The notes: generated by a model from the sequence alone, not told the origin. 64,000 nt of DNA from an uncultured Porphyromonadaceae bacterium (GCA_947174995.1 CAMWLC010000001.1:62001-126000); one strand, 5' to 3'. Positions 44,149 through 53,517 are shown, counted from the first letter of the stretch. Numbers and translations are program-made.

Positions 44149-46752
44149 ATGAAAAGATTTTTCCCATTCAAACAAATAATCTACTTGTCCGCTCCCATAC
44201 GCCGGAGTCTCGAGTTGTGCCTGATGGCTGCAGTACTCGTAATGGTGGGGAGTATCGCCGGATGCAGTGATGAAATACTCGTGGAACCGCAGGCGCCGGA
44301 AGTGGCCCGGCCCGGTTATATCAATCTTACAATTGCCGTGGCCGAGGGTATGGAGACCAGAGCGACTGAACCCGGGGTAGATCCGTATAACGAGAATCTC
44401 ATCACTTCGGTCACCGTCTGCATGTGGCCCGTCGGAGGAGATTGGAACGAGAAAAGAACTCCGCTGGTGAAGGAGACTTTCACAGGTCTTAACGCCGTGG
44501 GGCAGACTGTCGTACGCATCCCCCTTACGGAGTTCCTCATGAGTCATCTTTTCAACCAGGATTCCTCCAACACCTGCAATGTTTTCGCCGTTGCCAATGT
44601 CGACACCGTCGGATGCCGGACAGTGGCGGATTTCCGAAACAAAGTGATCGATTCCAAATTCAGGACAGAGCAAATGCAGCCATGCTTCGCCATGGAGGGG
44701 ACGAGCACAGCGCAACTCACCGGCAATACCGCGGTGGGAATGGTGGAGATGCAACGCACTGCGGCGAAAATCGACTTGCACGTCACCGGAAAGGATGAAG
44801 TGGAGGAAAAGCTTGACGGAAATGTCGTAAAATGGAAGGCGCGCTATGACTGGATGACCGTGCGTATGGTGCACGGCGTAGACACCACCACGCTGGTGCC
44901 TGATGTAAGGAATGGTGTTGCCGAGAAAGATTATTTTACCACTGACCCTCAACTGGAATACGGTTTCGAGCTGCGCACAGACGATGGGACCGGCGGCAAC
45001 CATCCCGGTCCCACCGGAGCAAAAGGGGAGTATGTGCAGACCATCCCTTTCTATACCTATCCCAACTCCTGGACAGAGAGTCTGACCGACATGAACCGCA
45101 CACGGTTGCTACTGGCTCTTCCCTGGACTACAGATGATGGACATACCATCAGAGTGTGCTATTACCAGGTGCCGGTGGTCAGTCTTGACAAGACCGAGAT
45201 CGTAAGAAATGTGTCATATCACGTGCATCTTGACGTGAGTGTGTTGGGAAGCCTGGTGCCCGAGGAGCCTATGACGTTGGAAGATGTCAGTTATACCGCC
45301 GCTCCCTGGGGCACCAAGGAGTTGGATGTCGAACTCACCGACGTGCGCTATCTCGTGTTTGATCAGACCCAATATACCGTTAACAATGCTGACCAATTCG
45401 ACATCTCGTTCTATACTTCGCATCCTGTGGAGGTGGTTGATTGCTACATGGTGTTCTATCGTTTCAATTATTCCGACGAGGGTAATGAGTTTCCAGTAAC
45501 GGTGTCCCGCGAGCAGAACACGGCCTCCTGGAAGGACGGGGACGGAGTGTACAGCATCAGTTTCCTTAATACAGAGGGATCTCAGCAGGTGTTGAGATAC
45601 TGGCATCCTCTAATGGCATACCAGCCATACATATCCAAAACCAAGCCTTTTGATCTGACCAACGGCGACAAGCCGGACGGCGGAAGAAACGGAAGGCCTG
45701 TAGTCGTGAAGCTTTCGGAAATTCTTGAAAAAATGAAAAGTATAAAGTTTTTCAAGAAAACCAATGATGCAGAATTTTCAAAGGTGGAGTTCTTTGTGAC
45801 GGTACAGCACAAGGATAAGCATGCAGCGGGGGAGAATACGTTTAAGGAGTCCCTGGTAATCACGCAATATCCGGGAATGTATATCACATCTCCTCCCAAT
45901 ACAAGTGAAAGATATATTACGCAGACCGTAAACGGTGTGACAAACATTGTAGCAGGCGACAAAATGGCAAATGTCTACATCAACGGAAATATAGGCGACA
46001 ATGACCTGGGATGGAATGATGTGATAGGATTGAACTCAGGCAAATACTACAATTGGAATCCCAACATGTATCTGATCACTATCACACGCCTTGATAACAA
46101 TAACTATATCATCAATGATCCGAGACGCATACAGATAAACAATAACCTTTCCAACAGTTCAATGTCAGCGGCAAATAACCGTACCGAGTATAAAACTCCG
46201 TGGGCCACATTCATAGAAGCAATATATGTGGATGGAGGTAATAAGAAGAGAAAATTGTCTTATTATCATCCTACCAACGAGACGGATGAGGCGGAGAATA
46301 TGATCGCGCCTAAATTCAGAATATGCTCGAGTATGGCCGGAACAGGAGCTGTGCTGACGCGCGTGCAGGCGAGAAGAAGGGCAGCCGCATTCCAGGAGAT
46401 GGGGTATCCTGCCGGAAGGTGGAGACTCCCGACATGGGGTGAGGTGAGATTCATCACCGAGCTTTCCGACAACGGAAAGATTCCCCGCTTGTTCGGCGTA
46501 TATAATAATGATACGTGGCATTATTGGTGCGCTCAGGGTGCGGTGAAAGTTCCCGGGAAGCCATACCAGCGACAGAGCGAGCTCGTCAAGGACTATGATG
46601 TCAGCAGCAAGGAACGCGCCCGTTTCGTATATGACGAATGGTACTGGGGTGAGGGAACACTGAAAAGCAACGGTCAAAAGCCCAACGATAGCAGTGCTAT
46701 CTATCAATTCACATGGGGCGACAGCGACGAACCCCTTAGCGTCACAAAATAG
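44149..46752 (+). CDS. fimbrial accessory lipoprotein with FISUMP/DUF1566-like C-terminal domain
   Basis: 867 residues from the ATG at 44149. The signal region is long and ends at SIAGC (Cys39); Arg71 (METRATE) follows after 32 residues. The fimbrillin module ends near 380 (VSYTAAPWGTKEL). The extension is nearly 490 residues, and at about 742-804 has RRRAAAFQEMGYPAGRWRLP then TWGEVRFI, the pattern of FISUMP/DUF1566 domains, which have a C-type-lectin-like fold. That makes it a good tip-adhesin candidate. Its composition is more AT-rich than genes before it. Confidence 0.72.
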   Translation: MKRFFPFKQIIYLSAPIRRSLELCLMAAVLVMVGSIAGCSDEILVEPQAPEVARPGYINLTIAVAEGMETRATEPGVDPYNENLITSVTVCMWPVGGDWNEKRTPLVKETFTGLNAVGQTVVRIPLTEFLMSHLFNQDSSNTCNVFAVANVDTVGCRTVADFRNKVIDSKFRTEQMQPCFAMEGTSTAQLTGNTAVGMVEMQRTAAKIDLHVTGKDEVEEKLDGNVVKWKARYDWMTVRMVHGVDTTTLVPDVRNGVAEKDYFTTDPQLEYGFELRTDDGTGGNHPGPTGAKGEYVQTIPFYTYPNSWTESLTDMNRTRLLLALPWTTDDGHTIRVCYYQVPVVSLDKTEIVRNVSYHVHLDVSVLGSLVPEEPMTLEDVSYTAAPWGTKELDVELTDVRYLVFDQTQYTVNNADQFDISFYTSHPVEVVDCYMVFYRFNYSDEGNEFPVTVSREQNTASWKDGDGVYSISFLNTEGSQQVLRYWHPLMAYQPYISKTKPFDLTNGDKPDGGRNGRPVVVKLSEILEKMKSIKFFKKTNDAEFSKVEFFVTVQHKDKHAAGENTFKESLVITQYPGMYITSPPNTSERYITQTVNGVTNIVAGDKMANVYINGNIGDNDLGWNDVIGLNSGKYYNWNPNMYLITITRLDNNNYIINDPRRIQINNNLSNSSMSAANNRTEYKTPWATFIEAIYVDGGNKKRKLSYYHPTNETDEAENMIAPKFRICSSMAGTGAVLTRVQARRRAAAFQEMGYPAGRWRLPTWGEVRFITELSDNGKIPRLFGVYNNDTWHYWCAQGAVKVPGKPYQRQSELVKDYDVSSKERARFVYDEWYWGEGTLKSNGQKPNDSSAIYQFTWGDSDEPLSVTK

Positions 46753-46781
46753 GATTTCGAGAACTACTTACTTATCATCCT

Positions 46782-48776
46782 ATGGTTACGAATGAAATAT
46801 ATAAGAAACTATATACAATCTTTCTGACAGCGATAGTTCTCCTTGCTTCCTGCACGGCTGAGGATATACCCTTACCAATGGATGAGGGGGGGAGTGTCAC
46901 CTTTGTCGGAGATAAGGTTGTGGTGGAGTCATCCCTCTCTTTCGCCACACCCGGAAGTGTGGAAACAAGGGCGATGGGCATGAACGCGGATCTTGGGAAT
47001 CTCCATCTGTATGTCGTGGAGTTTGCCGATAACGGTGACCCGATGCTCAATACTCTTGTAGGGGTGCATGACGCTGAAAATGAGACGGTGGAGGGTGACG
47101 AGGTCAAGTTTCGCGTAACGCTCACCAACACTACATTCGGTCGTATATTGCATCTCATAGCCGTGCCTAAGAGCGTGAAACTGAAGATTCAGTTTGGTTC
47201 CGAGGGAAGCGTGATCCCGTCTCTATCGGTGACAAACGGAAATGAGGCATATTGGCGGCGGCTAAGTTTTCCGAAAGGGTATGCGGTGCAGACGGAGCAT
47301 GGAGACTGGGTTCCTACACCGGAATTGAAATCTTCTCTGACCCGGGTGCCCCTCATAAGAAATTTCAGCAGGGTGTCAGTGATGTGTACCGATCCTAATT
47401 TCACGCTCCTCGGGTTCAGAGTCATGAACGTGCCAAGGGATGGTTCCATCGCTCCCTGGAATCCGCAGAAACGTGAGTTCGCCGATTTTCTTGATGAGTT
47501 CGGCTCAGCGATTCCGTATGACAAAATACGCGAGAGTTACGGCGGGTTCATGCCGGGAGGTACATTTCTCGAATATCCGACCGGTATCACCGATGACTTC
47601 GAAATCCCCGACGGTGTGAGCCCACAATATATCTATGAGCGCCCGGTGAGCCGAAGCAACCGCACCGTGGTAATCATCAAGGGACAGTATTCCGGAGAGA
47701 CATATTATTATAAGATGGATGTCGGTGATAAAAGTTCGGATGGAGTGTTCGAGATGTTTCCGCAGCTACGGAATTTCCAATATAACATATCCATCACAAG
47801 GGTGACGTCTCCGGGAATGAAAACAGCCATCGAAGCTGTGCATGGGCCGGTGTATAATAATCTTTCTTTTGATTTCGATACGGAATCCCTGCTGAAGATA
47901 TCTGACGGAACGGAGTTGATACAAGTCAATTTCACGGATCTCATCATAACGAGCACTACGGAGAGTACGACGACCTTCCGTTATCGCTATTACAGTGCTT
48001 CAGACACCACTGATTTCCGTAACAACGGCATATCTATCCTCGATCTTGTGCCGGGAAATGTCATAAAATCCGTCAGCGGGCCTTCCAACGGCAAGAATGG
48101 ATATAAAGAGTACAAGCTCACTTTCTATCCTGCCAAAATGGAGACCAAAATGCAATCCTTTATTGTCGTGAAGCCGGCTACAGGTGTGGGAAGGACTATG
48201 CGTCTGATACTGCATAAGGCGTGGACATATGATAATGTAAAGATCTTCCCTGATCATATAGTCAATTGGGGTCCTCACACGTCCACGGCGAGCATGGAAG
48301 CACAGGATAACGGGGTGACTCTCAAACTGCCGAAGGTGACTAATGCTCAAAATGCCTCGGCGACCCTGTTTTTCGATCTTCCGGATGACTTGCCCGACGT
48401 GGTGTTTCCGCTTAAATTCACGCTTGAGATCAAGCTTCAGAATATGGAAAACTATCCTGACGGCAACATGAGGGTGACTCAAGGTGATTCATATTGGCCG
48501 ATGAAGGTGGGTGGTAAGGAGATTCAACAGACTGTCATCAAGTATGAAAAGACCATTACTCTCAACAATTACCTGAGTCATATCGCAGCCAATGATGTCA
48601 ACAACAGTCTGGGAAATACTATTATGACCGACTCGCTGACGGGAAGGGAGGTGCATCGTGTGTCATGTCGTTTCAATGTCACGCGAAAGCTTAACACTTC
48701 TCCTATGCTGAATACAATTCATATCTCGCAACCCAATTATCAGCCCACTGACATCCCCTTCTGGTCGGCGAACTGA
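46782..48776 (+). CDS. DUF4906-type fimbrial lipoprotein
   Basis: 664 residues, lipobox LASC with Cys24, Arg63 (VETRAMG) 39 residues later. The N-terminal module has TTFGRILHLIAVPKSVKLK and the middle LRNFQYNISITRVTS, as in DUF4906-type proteins; the last 250 residues are beta-rich and of no known family to me. Last gene of the plus operon, with a counterpart at the end of the minus operon (25537-28866), though much shorter. A strong hairpin terminator follows 7 bases after the stop. Confidence 0.7.
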   Translation: MVTNEIYKKLYTIFLTAIVLLASCTAEDIPLPMDEGGSVTFVGDKVVVESSLSFATPGSVETRAMGMNADLGNLHLYVVEFADNGDPMLNTLVGVHDAENETVEGDEVKFRVTLTNTTFGRILHLIAVPKSVKLKIQFGSEGSVIPSLSVTNGNEAYWRRLSFPKGYAVQTEHGDWVPTPELKSSLTRVPLIRNFSRVSVMCTDPNFTLLGFRVMNVPRDGSIAPWNPQKREFADFLDEFGSAIPYDKIRESYGGFMPGGTFLEYPTGITDDFEIPDGVSPQYIYERPVSRSNRTVVIIKGQYSGETYYYKMDVGDKSSDGVFEMFPQLRNFQYNISITRVTSPGMKTAIEAVHGPVYNNLSFDFDTESLLKISDGTELIQVNFTDLIITSTTESTTTFRYRYYSASDTTDFRNNGISILDLVPGNVIKSVSGPSNGKNGYKEYKLTFYPAKMETKMQSFIVVKPATGVGRTMRLILHKAWTYDNVKIFPDHIVNWGPHTSTASMEAQDNGVTLKLPKVTNAQNASATLFFDLPDDLPDVVFPLKFTLEIKLQNMENYPDGNMRVTQGDSYWPMKVGGKEIQQTVIKYEKTITLNNYLSHIAANDVNNSLGNTIMTDSLTGREVHRVSCRFNVTRKLNTSPMLNTIHISQPNYQPTDIPFWSAN

Positions 48777-48783
48777 TAGGGGT

Positions 48784-48844
48784 AATCAATACAAGAATAT
48801 CCGGCATCTCTATAGCAGAAGTGCCGGATATTCTTGTATTGATT
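48784..48844. terminator. bidirectional terminator after the plus fimbrial operon
   Basis: A perfect 23-bp stem (48784-48806 with 48822-48844) and a 15-base loop, between the convergent fimbrial operon and rpoD. There is no strict T-run, but the long stem and position support termination on both strands. Confidence 0.8.
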
Positions 48845-48881
48845 ATTTGCTGATGAGTGTCAGATAATTTTCTTATGGGTG

Positions 48882-49742
48882 TCAGCCTCCGAGGTAGCTG
48901 CGGAGCAGGTCGCTCTTCTGGCTTTTGAGACGGCGGATGGCCTTCTCCTTGATCTGGCGCACGCGCTCGCGGGTGAGGTCGAATTTGGCTCCGATCTCCT
49001 CGAGGGTGAGCTCCTGGCATCCGATACCGAAAAACATCTTGAGGATTTCGCGCTCGCGCTCGCCCAGATGGCTGAGGGCACGCTCGATCTCTTTGGAGAG
49101 CGACTCGTGGTTGAGCGAGGAGTCCGTGGCGGGGCTGTCGTCGTTGGAAAGGACGTCAAGGAGCGAATTGTCCTCGCCGTCGACAAGAGGGGCGTCTACC
49201 GATATGTTGCGGCCCGAGACGTTCAGGGTCTCGGAGATCTTGTCAACGGGTATGTCGAGACGCTCCGCAAGCTCCTCGGCTGAGGGACGGCGCTCGTTTT
49301 CCTGCTCGAACTTGGCCTGCTCCTTGGAAATCTTGTTGAGCGAGCCAACTTGGTTGAGCGGGAGGCGCACGATGCGCGACTGCTCGGCAAGGGCCTGGAG
49401 GATGGACTGGCGTATCCACCACACGGCGTATGATATGAATTTGAATCCCCTTGTCTCGTCAAATTTCTGGGCGGCGCGAATCAGACCGAGGTTTCCCTCG
49501 TTGATAAGGTCAGGAAGGGCGAGGCCCTGGTGCTGGTATTGCTTGGCTACCGAGACGACAAACCGGAGATTGGCGCGTGTCAGCTTCTCAAGGGCTTTCT
49601 TATCCCCTTTCTTGATGCGCTGGGCCAGCTCCACCTCCTCCGCTACGGAAATCAGCTCCTCGCGCCCGATCTCCTGAAGGTATTTGTCAAGAGAGGGGGT
49701 GTCACGAGTGGTGATCGTGGGGTTAATCTTTAATTGACGCAT
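48882..49742 (-). CDS. rpoD: primary RNA polymerase sigma factor (Bacteroidetes RpoD)
   Basis: 286 residues, the size of the short primary sigma factor of Bacteroides (sigma ABfr), which lacks the large region 1.1. Region 2 is complete: [40 protein letters not shown] and [15 protein letters not shown]. Region 4.2 has [20 protein letters not shown] then KEKAIRRL. It directs transcription from the TTTG/TAnnTTTG promoters seen throughout this window. It is transcribed toward the fimbrial operon, with its own start region after the hairpin at 49806. Confidence 0.97.
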   Translation of the reverse strand: MRQLKINPTITTRDTPSLDKYLQEIGREELISVAEEVELAQRIKKGDKKALEKLTRANLRFVVSVAKQYQHQGLALPDLINEGNLGLIRAAQKFDETRGFKFISYAVWWIRQSILQALAEQSRIVRLPLNQVGSLNKISKEQAKFEQENERRPSAEELAERLDIPVDKISETLNVSGRNISVDAPLVDGEDNSLLDVLSNDDSPATDSSLNHESLSKEIERALSHLGEREREILKMFFGIGCQELTLEEIGAKFDLTRERVRQIKEKAIRRLKSQKSDLLRSYLGG

Positions 49743-49805
49743 GTGTGCTTATATCTTTTACTTCTGTATGTTCTTGAATTTTGTATAAATACAACATCCG
49801 CAAAA

Positions 49806-49838
49806 CGCCGCAGGTTTGCTCCCGGGCAACCTGCGGCG
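49806..49838 (-). terminator. terminator of the DegP/Q gene
   Basis: An 11-bp stem CGCCGCAGGTT/AACCTGCGGCG with an 11-base loop; on the minus strand GTTTTG follows. It lies between the protease gene end (49897) and rpoD start (49742). The remaining bases hold nothing I recognise. Confidence 0.75.
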
Positions 49839-49896
49839 TAATATTTAACGGACGTTAAAGTTCGTTATTGTGTGAACTCTGAATTTCCTTTTCAAA

Positions 49897-51369
49897 TCAT
49901 TCGTCGGAGAGGTCGATGGCATAGTAGCGCTTCTTGCCTGTGGGGTAGACGCCGGTGAGGAAGAGCACCTTGTCCTGGGCGTCGTCGCGCATCACGGAAT
50001 TGTAGATGTATTCAAGATCATCGGAGGAGTTGACGGGGTTGTCGTTTACTTCGGTGATGATGAATCCATCCTTGATACCGGCGTTTTTGAGCAGACCGTT
50101 CTTAAGCCCGGTGACCTGCACGCCGTAGGAGATGCCGAGATGCTGCTTGGTCTCGGCAGACACCTTCATGAAGGCTGCCCCGAGTTCGGCGAAATCACCC
50201 TTGCGTGTGATGTCGGTGTTGCCCTGCGAGTTGCGGAGCGTTGCGGAGCGGGTGATGCGCTTGCCGTCGCGCACATAGGTGACGGTCACCTTGTCACCGG
50301 GGCGGAATTTGGCCATCTGCTCGTGGAGCTGGGCCATATTGGTGATTTCCACGCCCTCGATGGCCACGATTACGTCATCTGTCTCAAGACCGAGCTCCTT
50401 GCCTGTGGAGCGGTCGCCCACGGAGGCCACGATGACGCCTGTCTTGGTGCCCTTGATCTCCTTCTCCTTAACGATTTCGGGGGTCAGTTCGCCGATGGTG
50501 ATTCCGAGCACCGCACGCTGCACGGTGCCGTATTGCTTAAGGTCCGCCATGACTTTGGCCACGATGGTGGTGGGGATGGCGAACGAGAAGCCGGAGTAGC
50601 TGCCGGTGTTGGAATAGATGGCCGAGTTGACGCCCACGAGCTCACCCTTGAGGTTGACGAGGGCTCCCCCGGAGTTGCCGGGATTGAGGGCAGCGTCGGT
50701 CTGGATAAACGATTCGATGCTAAGGGCGCCTTGGCGTCCGGCCTGGCCGAAACTGCGGGCCTTCGCGCTAACTATGCCCGCCGTGACGGTGGAGTTGAAG
50801 CCGAAGGGATTACCCACGGCAAGCACCCACTCGCCAACCTTGAGCGACTCGCTGTCGCCGAAGGTGATGGCGTGGAGATTTTTCGCGTCCACTTTCAGGA
50901 GGGCGAGGTCGGTCATTTCATCGGTGCCCACGATGAGGGCCTCGTATGTGGTGTTGTCGTTGAGAAGCACTTCGAGTTTGTCGGCACCCTCTACGACATG
51001 GTTGTTGGTGACGATATATCCGTCGGCGCTCAGGATCACACCGGAGCCGAGACCGGTCTGGACAGGCTCGGACTTGCGCTGCTGCTGACGGGGCTGCTGA
51101 CGCTGCTGGGGACCGAAGAAGAAGTCAAACATGCCGAAGGGATCCATGTCGCCGTAGGGATTGTATGACTGCTTGCGGGTGGCGTAGCTTTTGATGCAGA
51201 CCACGCTGTTGACCGTGGACTCGGCCGCCTGGGTGAAGTCGGTGTCGAAAGACTGGGTGCGCGACGTGCGTATGAAGTCACCTGCACCTGACGAAGTCTG
51301 CGCGGGGAGGGATACCGGTGAGAGAAGTACGGCCGTCATCAGGGCCGTGAAAACACTTTTCTTTTTCAT
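49897..51369 (-). CDS. DegP/DegQ (HtrA) family periplasmic serine protease
   Basis: 490 residues with a signal peptide (to about residue 23). The triad is visible: His124 in TNNHVVEG, Asp154 in DEMTDLALLKV and Ser233 in NPGNSGGALVN. Two PDZ domains follow, at about 285-370 (VASVGDRSTGKELGLETDDV) and 390-480. A Gln/Arg-rich loop lies near 87-99, where DegP has its LA loop. It should combine protease and chaperone work on envelope proteins. It is monocistronic with its own terminator; no clear promoter was found upstream (51370-51570). Confidence 0.94.
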   Translation of the reverse strand: MKKKSVFTALMTAVLLSPVSLPAQTSSGAGDFIRTSRTQSFDTDFTQAAESTVNSVVCIKSYATRKQSYNPYGDMDPFGMFDFFFGPQQRQQPRQQQRKSEPVQTGLGSGVILSADGYIVTNNHVVEGADKLEVLLNDNTTYEALIVGTDEMTDLALLKVDAKNLHAITFGDSESLKVGEWVLAVGNPFGFNSTVTAGIVSAKARSFGQAGRQGALSIESFIQTDAALNPGNSGGALVNLKGELVGVNSAIYSNTGSYSGFSFAIPTTIVAKVMADLKQYGTVQRAVLGITIGELTPEIVKEKEIKGTKTGVIVASVGDRSTGKELGLETDDVIVAIEGVEITNMAQLHEQMAKFRPGDKVTVTYVRDGKRITRSATLRNSQGNTDITRKGDFAELGAAFMKVSAETKQHLGISYGVQVTGLKNGLLKNAGIKDGFIITEVNDNPVNSSDDLEYIYNSVMRDDAQDKVLFLTGVYPTGKKRYYAIDLSDE

Positions 51370-51574
51370 GATAAATCCAGTTAGTGCCCCGCGATGTATT
51401 GGAGTATACGCGTACTCATCACGGGGTTGTTGCCGTATATATTAAGCACAAAAAGGGGACCGATATTACATTTGCCCACAGGTTTTAAAATCTTTTAAGA
51501 CGAGGCGGCGTATCGTGTATAAAAACGTTAAAAATATTTTGGGATCTTTTGTGTGTCAAGATTCGGGATTTTGA

Positions 51575-51605
51575 TTGTGTGTAATCGAGATTTTAATTAA
51601 ATTTG
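51575..51605 (+). promoter_or_regulatory. promoter of the NlpC/P60 gene
   Basis: TTG at 51575-51577, 20-bp spacer, TAAATTTG at 51598-51605. The predicted start lies at or within a base or two of the ATG at 51611, so the transcript may be leaderless. Confidence 0.65.
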
Positions 51606-51610
51606 CATCC

Positions 51611-52168
51611 ATGTTTCGATCCTTCACGTTTTCCCGTATCAGTTTTGGCCGTATCCTGCGGCTTGTGCTCCCGATGGTGCTGTGCGTGGCGCTCGGGGCG
51701 TGCCACTCCTCGCGCAAGTCGGTCTCCCCGCGAATGGGAAAGTCTCCCACACGCCAGGAGTTGCTGGCTTCGCTCGGCAATGTGAGCGGGAAGCAGCGGC
51801 GCATCGTGGAGGAGGCCTTCACATGGATGGGTACTCCCTATTTATATGCAGGAGCCGACAAGGGTACGGGCACCGATTGCTCCGGGATGGTGCTCAGGAT
51901 ATACGAGGAGGTGTGTGGCGTTAAGCTGCCGCGCAACAGCGCTAAGCAGGCGGAGTTTTGCAAGAAAATCAAGGAGAAGGATGTGCGCACGGGCGACCTG
52001 GTGTTTTTTGCGACGGGCAAGGACAAGAACCGTATCTCGCATGTGGGCATCATGATAAACAGCGAGGATTTCATCCACGCCTCGAGCAGCAAAGGGGTGG
52101 TGGTGTCGAAAGTCACCACACCTTATTATATACGCACCTTCAAGCAATACGGTCGCGTCCCGATGTAG
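51611..52168 (+). CDS. NlpC/P60 family lipoprotein, probable peptidoglycan endopeptidase
   Basis: 185 residues from the ATG at 51611. A signal peptide ends at LGAC, a lipobox. The NlpC/P60 domain covers the last 125 residues: catalytic Cys in GTDCSGMV, His in ISHVGIMI, and a further His in DFIHASS. Enzymes of this kind cut peptide bonds in peptidoglycan stems. The ORF could begin at an upstream GTG (51575), but that codon lies within the promoter. Its end is 10 bases from the convergent pncB end. Confidence 0.9.
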   Translation: MFRSFTFSRISFGRILRLVLPMVLCVALGACHSSRKSVSPRMGKSPTRQELLASLGNVSGKQRRIVEEAFTWMGTPYLYAGADKGTGTDCSGMVLRIYEEVCGVKLPRNSAKQAEFCKKIKEKDVRTGDLVFFATGKDKNRISHVGIMINSEDFIHASSSKGVVVSKVTTPYYIRTFKQYGRVPM

Positions 52169-52178
52169 GGTGGGTCTG

Positions 52179-53399
52179 TCAAAGGCTTTCGGGTACGGGA
52201 AGGTGGAGTGCTTGAAGAAAACGCTTCACGACGGCGGGATCGCCGGTGAATTTCCCGTGGTCCTCGCTGAGCTTGCAGGTGTCGCAATAGAACGGCCACG
52301 ATTCAGTGATTTTAACAGCGAGGAGTTTCACTACAATGTTGCGGGGCTTGACACCGGGAAAGTCGTTGGTGAAATGTGTGCCGATTCCGAAAGAGGGACG
52401 GCATTTGTCGGCCGCATAACGCTGTATGGCGATGGCCTGGTCGACATTCAGTCCGTTGCTGAAGACCACCTGCTTCGAAAGGGGGTCTATGTTAAGCGAG
52501 CGGTATTTCTCCACGATCCTGTCGAGCTGGTCGTAATTGTCTCCGCTGTCCACGCGGAGTCCCTTGAAGAGGTTGGCGTAGTCTTCGGAGAAATTGAGTG
52601 AGAATATGCGCCATCCGTAGGTGTCATACAGGAATGTGCCGAGGGCTCCTCGGTAGGTGTGGGTCCACATCTCCATGGCGAGATGGTTAGCCATCTGGGG
52701 GCCGTACATTCCGGCTATGGCGCAGACGATTTCGTGGGCCATTGTCCCCATCGGCAAGAGATTATATTTCATGGCGAACCATACATTGCTCGTTCCGGCA
52801 AAGAGACCGGGGCTATCCGACATTACGTTGGCACACTCCTTCATTGCCCTGATGGCGGCATCCTGAGCGCGGAATGAAGCGCGGCGGCGCGTGCCCATGT
52901 CACTGAAGCAGCAGCCGGCCTTAATGAGACGGCGTGCCTTATCAAATGAACGCTCAGAGAAGGATTCGTAGTCGAATGATTCGGCCTCTCCGGTCATGAT
53001 GTAGTATAGCTCCGACACTATGGCCAGCACCTTCACCTCAAGAAGGATGGTGTCGCTCCAGTTTCCCTCGAACTCGATGTGCAGGTGTCCCTCCTCGTCC
53101 TGACGGATGCTGACGGTGGAGGGATCGTAGCGGTACCCTTTGAGATAGCTGTAAAACCAGTCGGGAATGTAGCTGCATCTGCGGCGCATGAAGTCGATTT
53201 CCTCTCGGGTGATGACCACGGAGCGCAGCGTCTCTATCTGGCGGCGCAGTTCGTCGGCGAAACCGGGGGGATAGACGGTGTTGTCACGGTCGTTGAAGCG
53301 GTATTTCACGTGCGTGCGGGGAAAGTTGTCAATGACGGCGCAACACATGGTGAACTTATAGAGGTCGTCGTCGGTGAAGTGTGTGATGATCTGGCGCAT
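52179..53399 (-). CDS. pncB: nicotinate phosphoribosyltransferase
   Basis: 406 residues from the ATG at 53399 (MRQIITHFTDDDLYKFTM). A longer frame from 53465 would begin inside the trxA terminator, so it is rejected. Family motifs: DDDLYKFTMCCAV, HVKYRFNDR, the phosphohistidine site LPMGTMAHE (His222), and VFSNGLNVDQA near the C-terminus. It makes nicotinate mononucleotide from nicotinate and PRPP for NAD salvage in the cytoplasm. It follows trxA but behind a terminator. Confidence 0.95.
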   Translation of the reverse strand: MRQIITHFTDDDLYKFTMCCAVIDNFPRTHVKYRFNDRDNTVYPPGFADELRRQIETLRSVVITREEIDFMRRRCSYIPDWFYSYLKGYRYDPSTVSIRQDEEGHLHIEFEGNWSDTILLEVKVLAIVSELYYIMTGEAESFDYESFSERSFDKARRLIKAGCCFSDMGTRRRASFRAQDAAIRAMKECANVMSDSPGLFAGTSNVWFAMKYNLLPMGTMAHEIVCAIAGMYGPQMANHLAMEMWTHTYRGALGTFLYDTYGWRIFSLNFSEDYANLFKGLRVDSGDNYDQLDRIVEKYRSLNIDPLSKQVVFSNGLNVDQAIAIQRYAADKCRPSFGIGTHFTNDFPGVKPRNIVVKLLAVKITESWPFYCDTCKLSEDHGKFTGDPAVVKRFLQALHLPVPESL

Positions 53400-53452
53400 G
53401 GGAGTGAAGAGGTGCAGGTGATGTGCGAGTGGGGATAAATGGGAAAAAGATT

Positions 53453-53490
53453 CGAGGGGTATCATGCCCGGGCGGGCAGGATACCCCTCG
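53453..53490 (-). terminator. trxA terminator
   Basis: An 11-bp stem CGAGGGGTATC/GATACCCCTCG with an inner GCCCG/CGGGC; on the minus strand the hairpin is followed by AATCTTTTTC. It lies 27 bases after the trxA stop. Confidence 0.8.
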
Positions 53491-53517
53491 TAGACGGATT
53501 GAGCAGGGAGGGTATGC

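Noticed and set aside
53400..53465. A longer N-terminus for pncB
   Set aside because: The extra codons overlap the trxA terminator hairpin and do not resemble the family N-terminus; the ATG at 53399 does.
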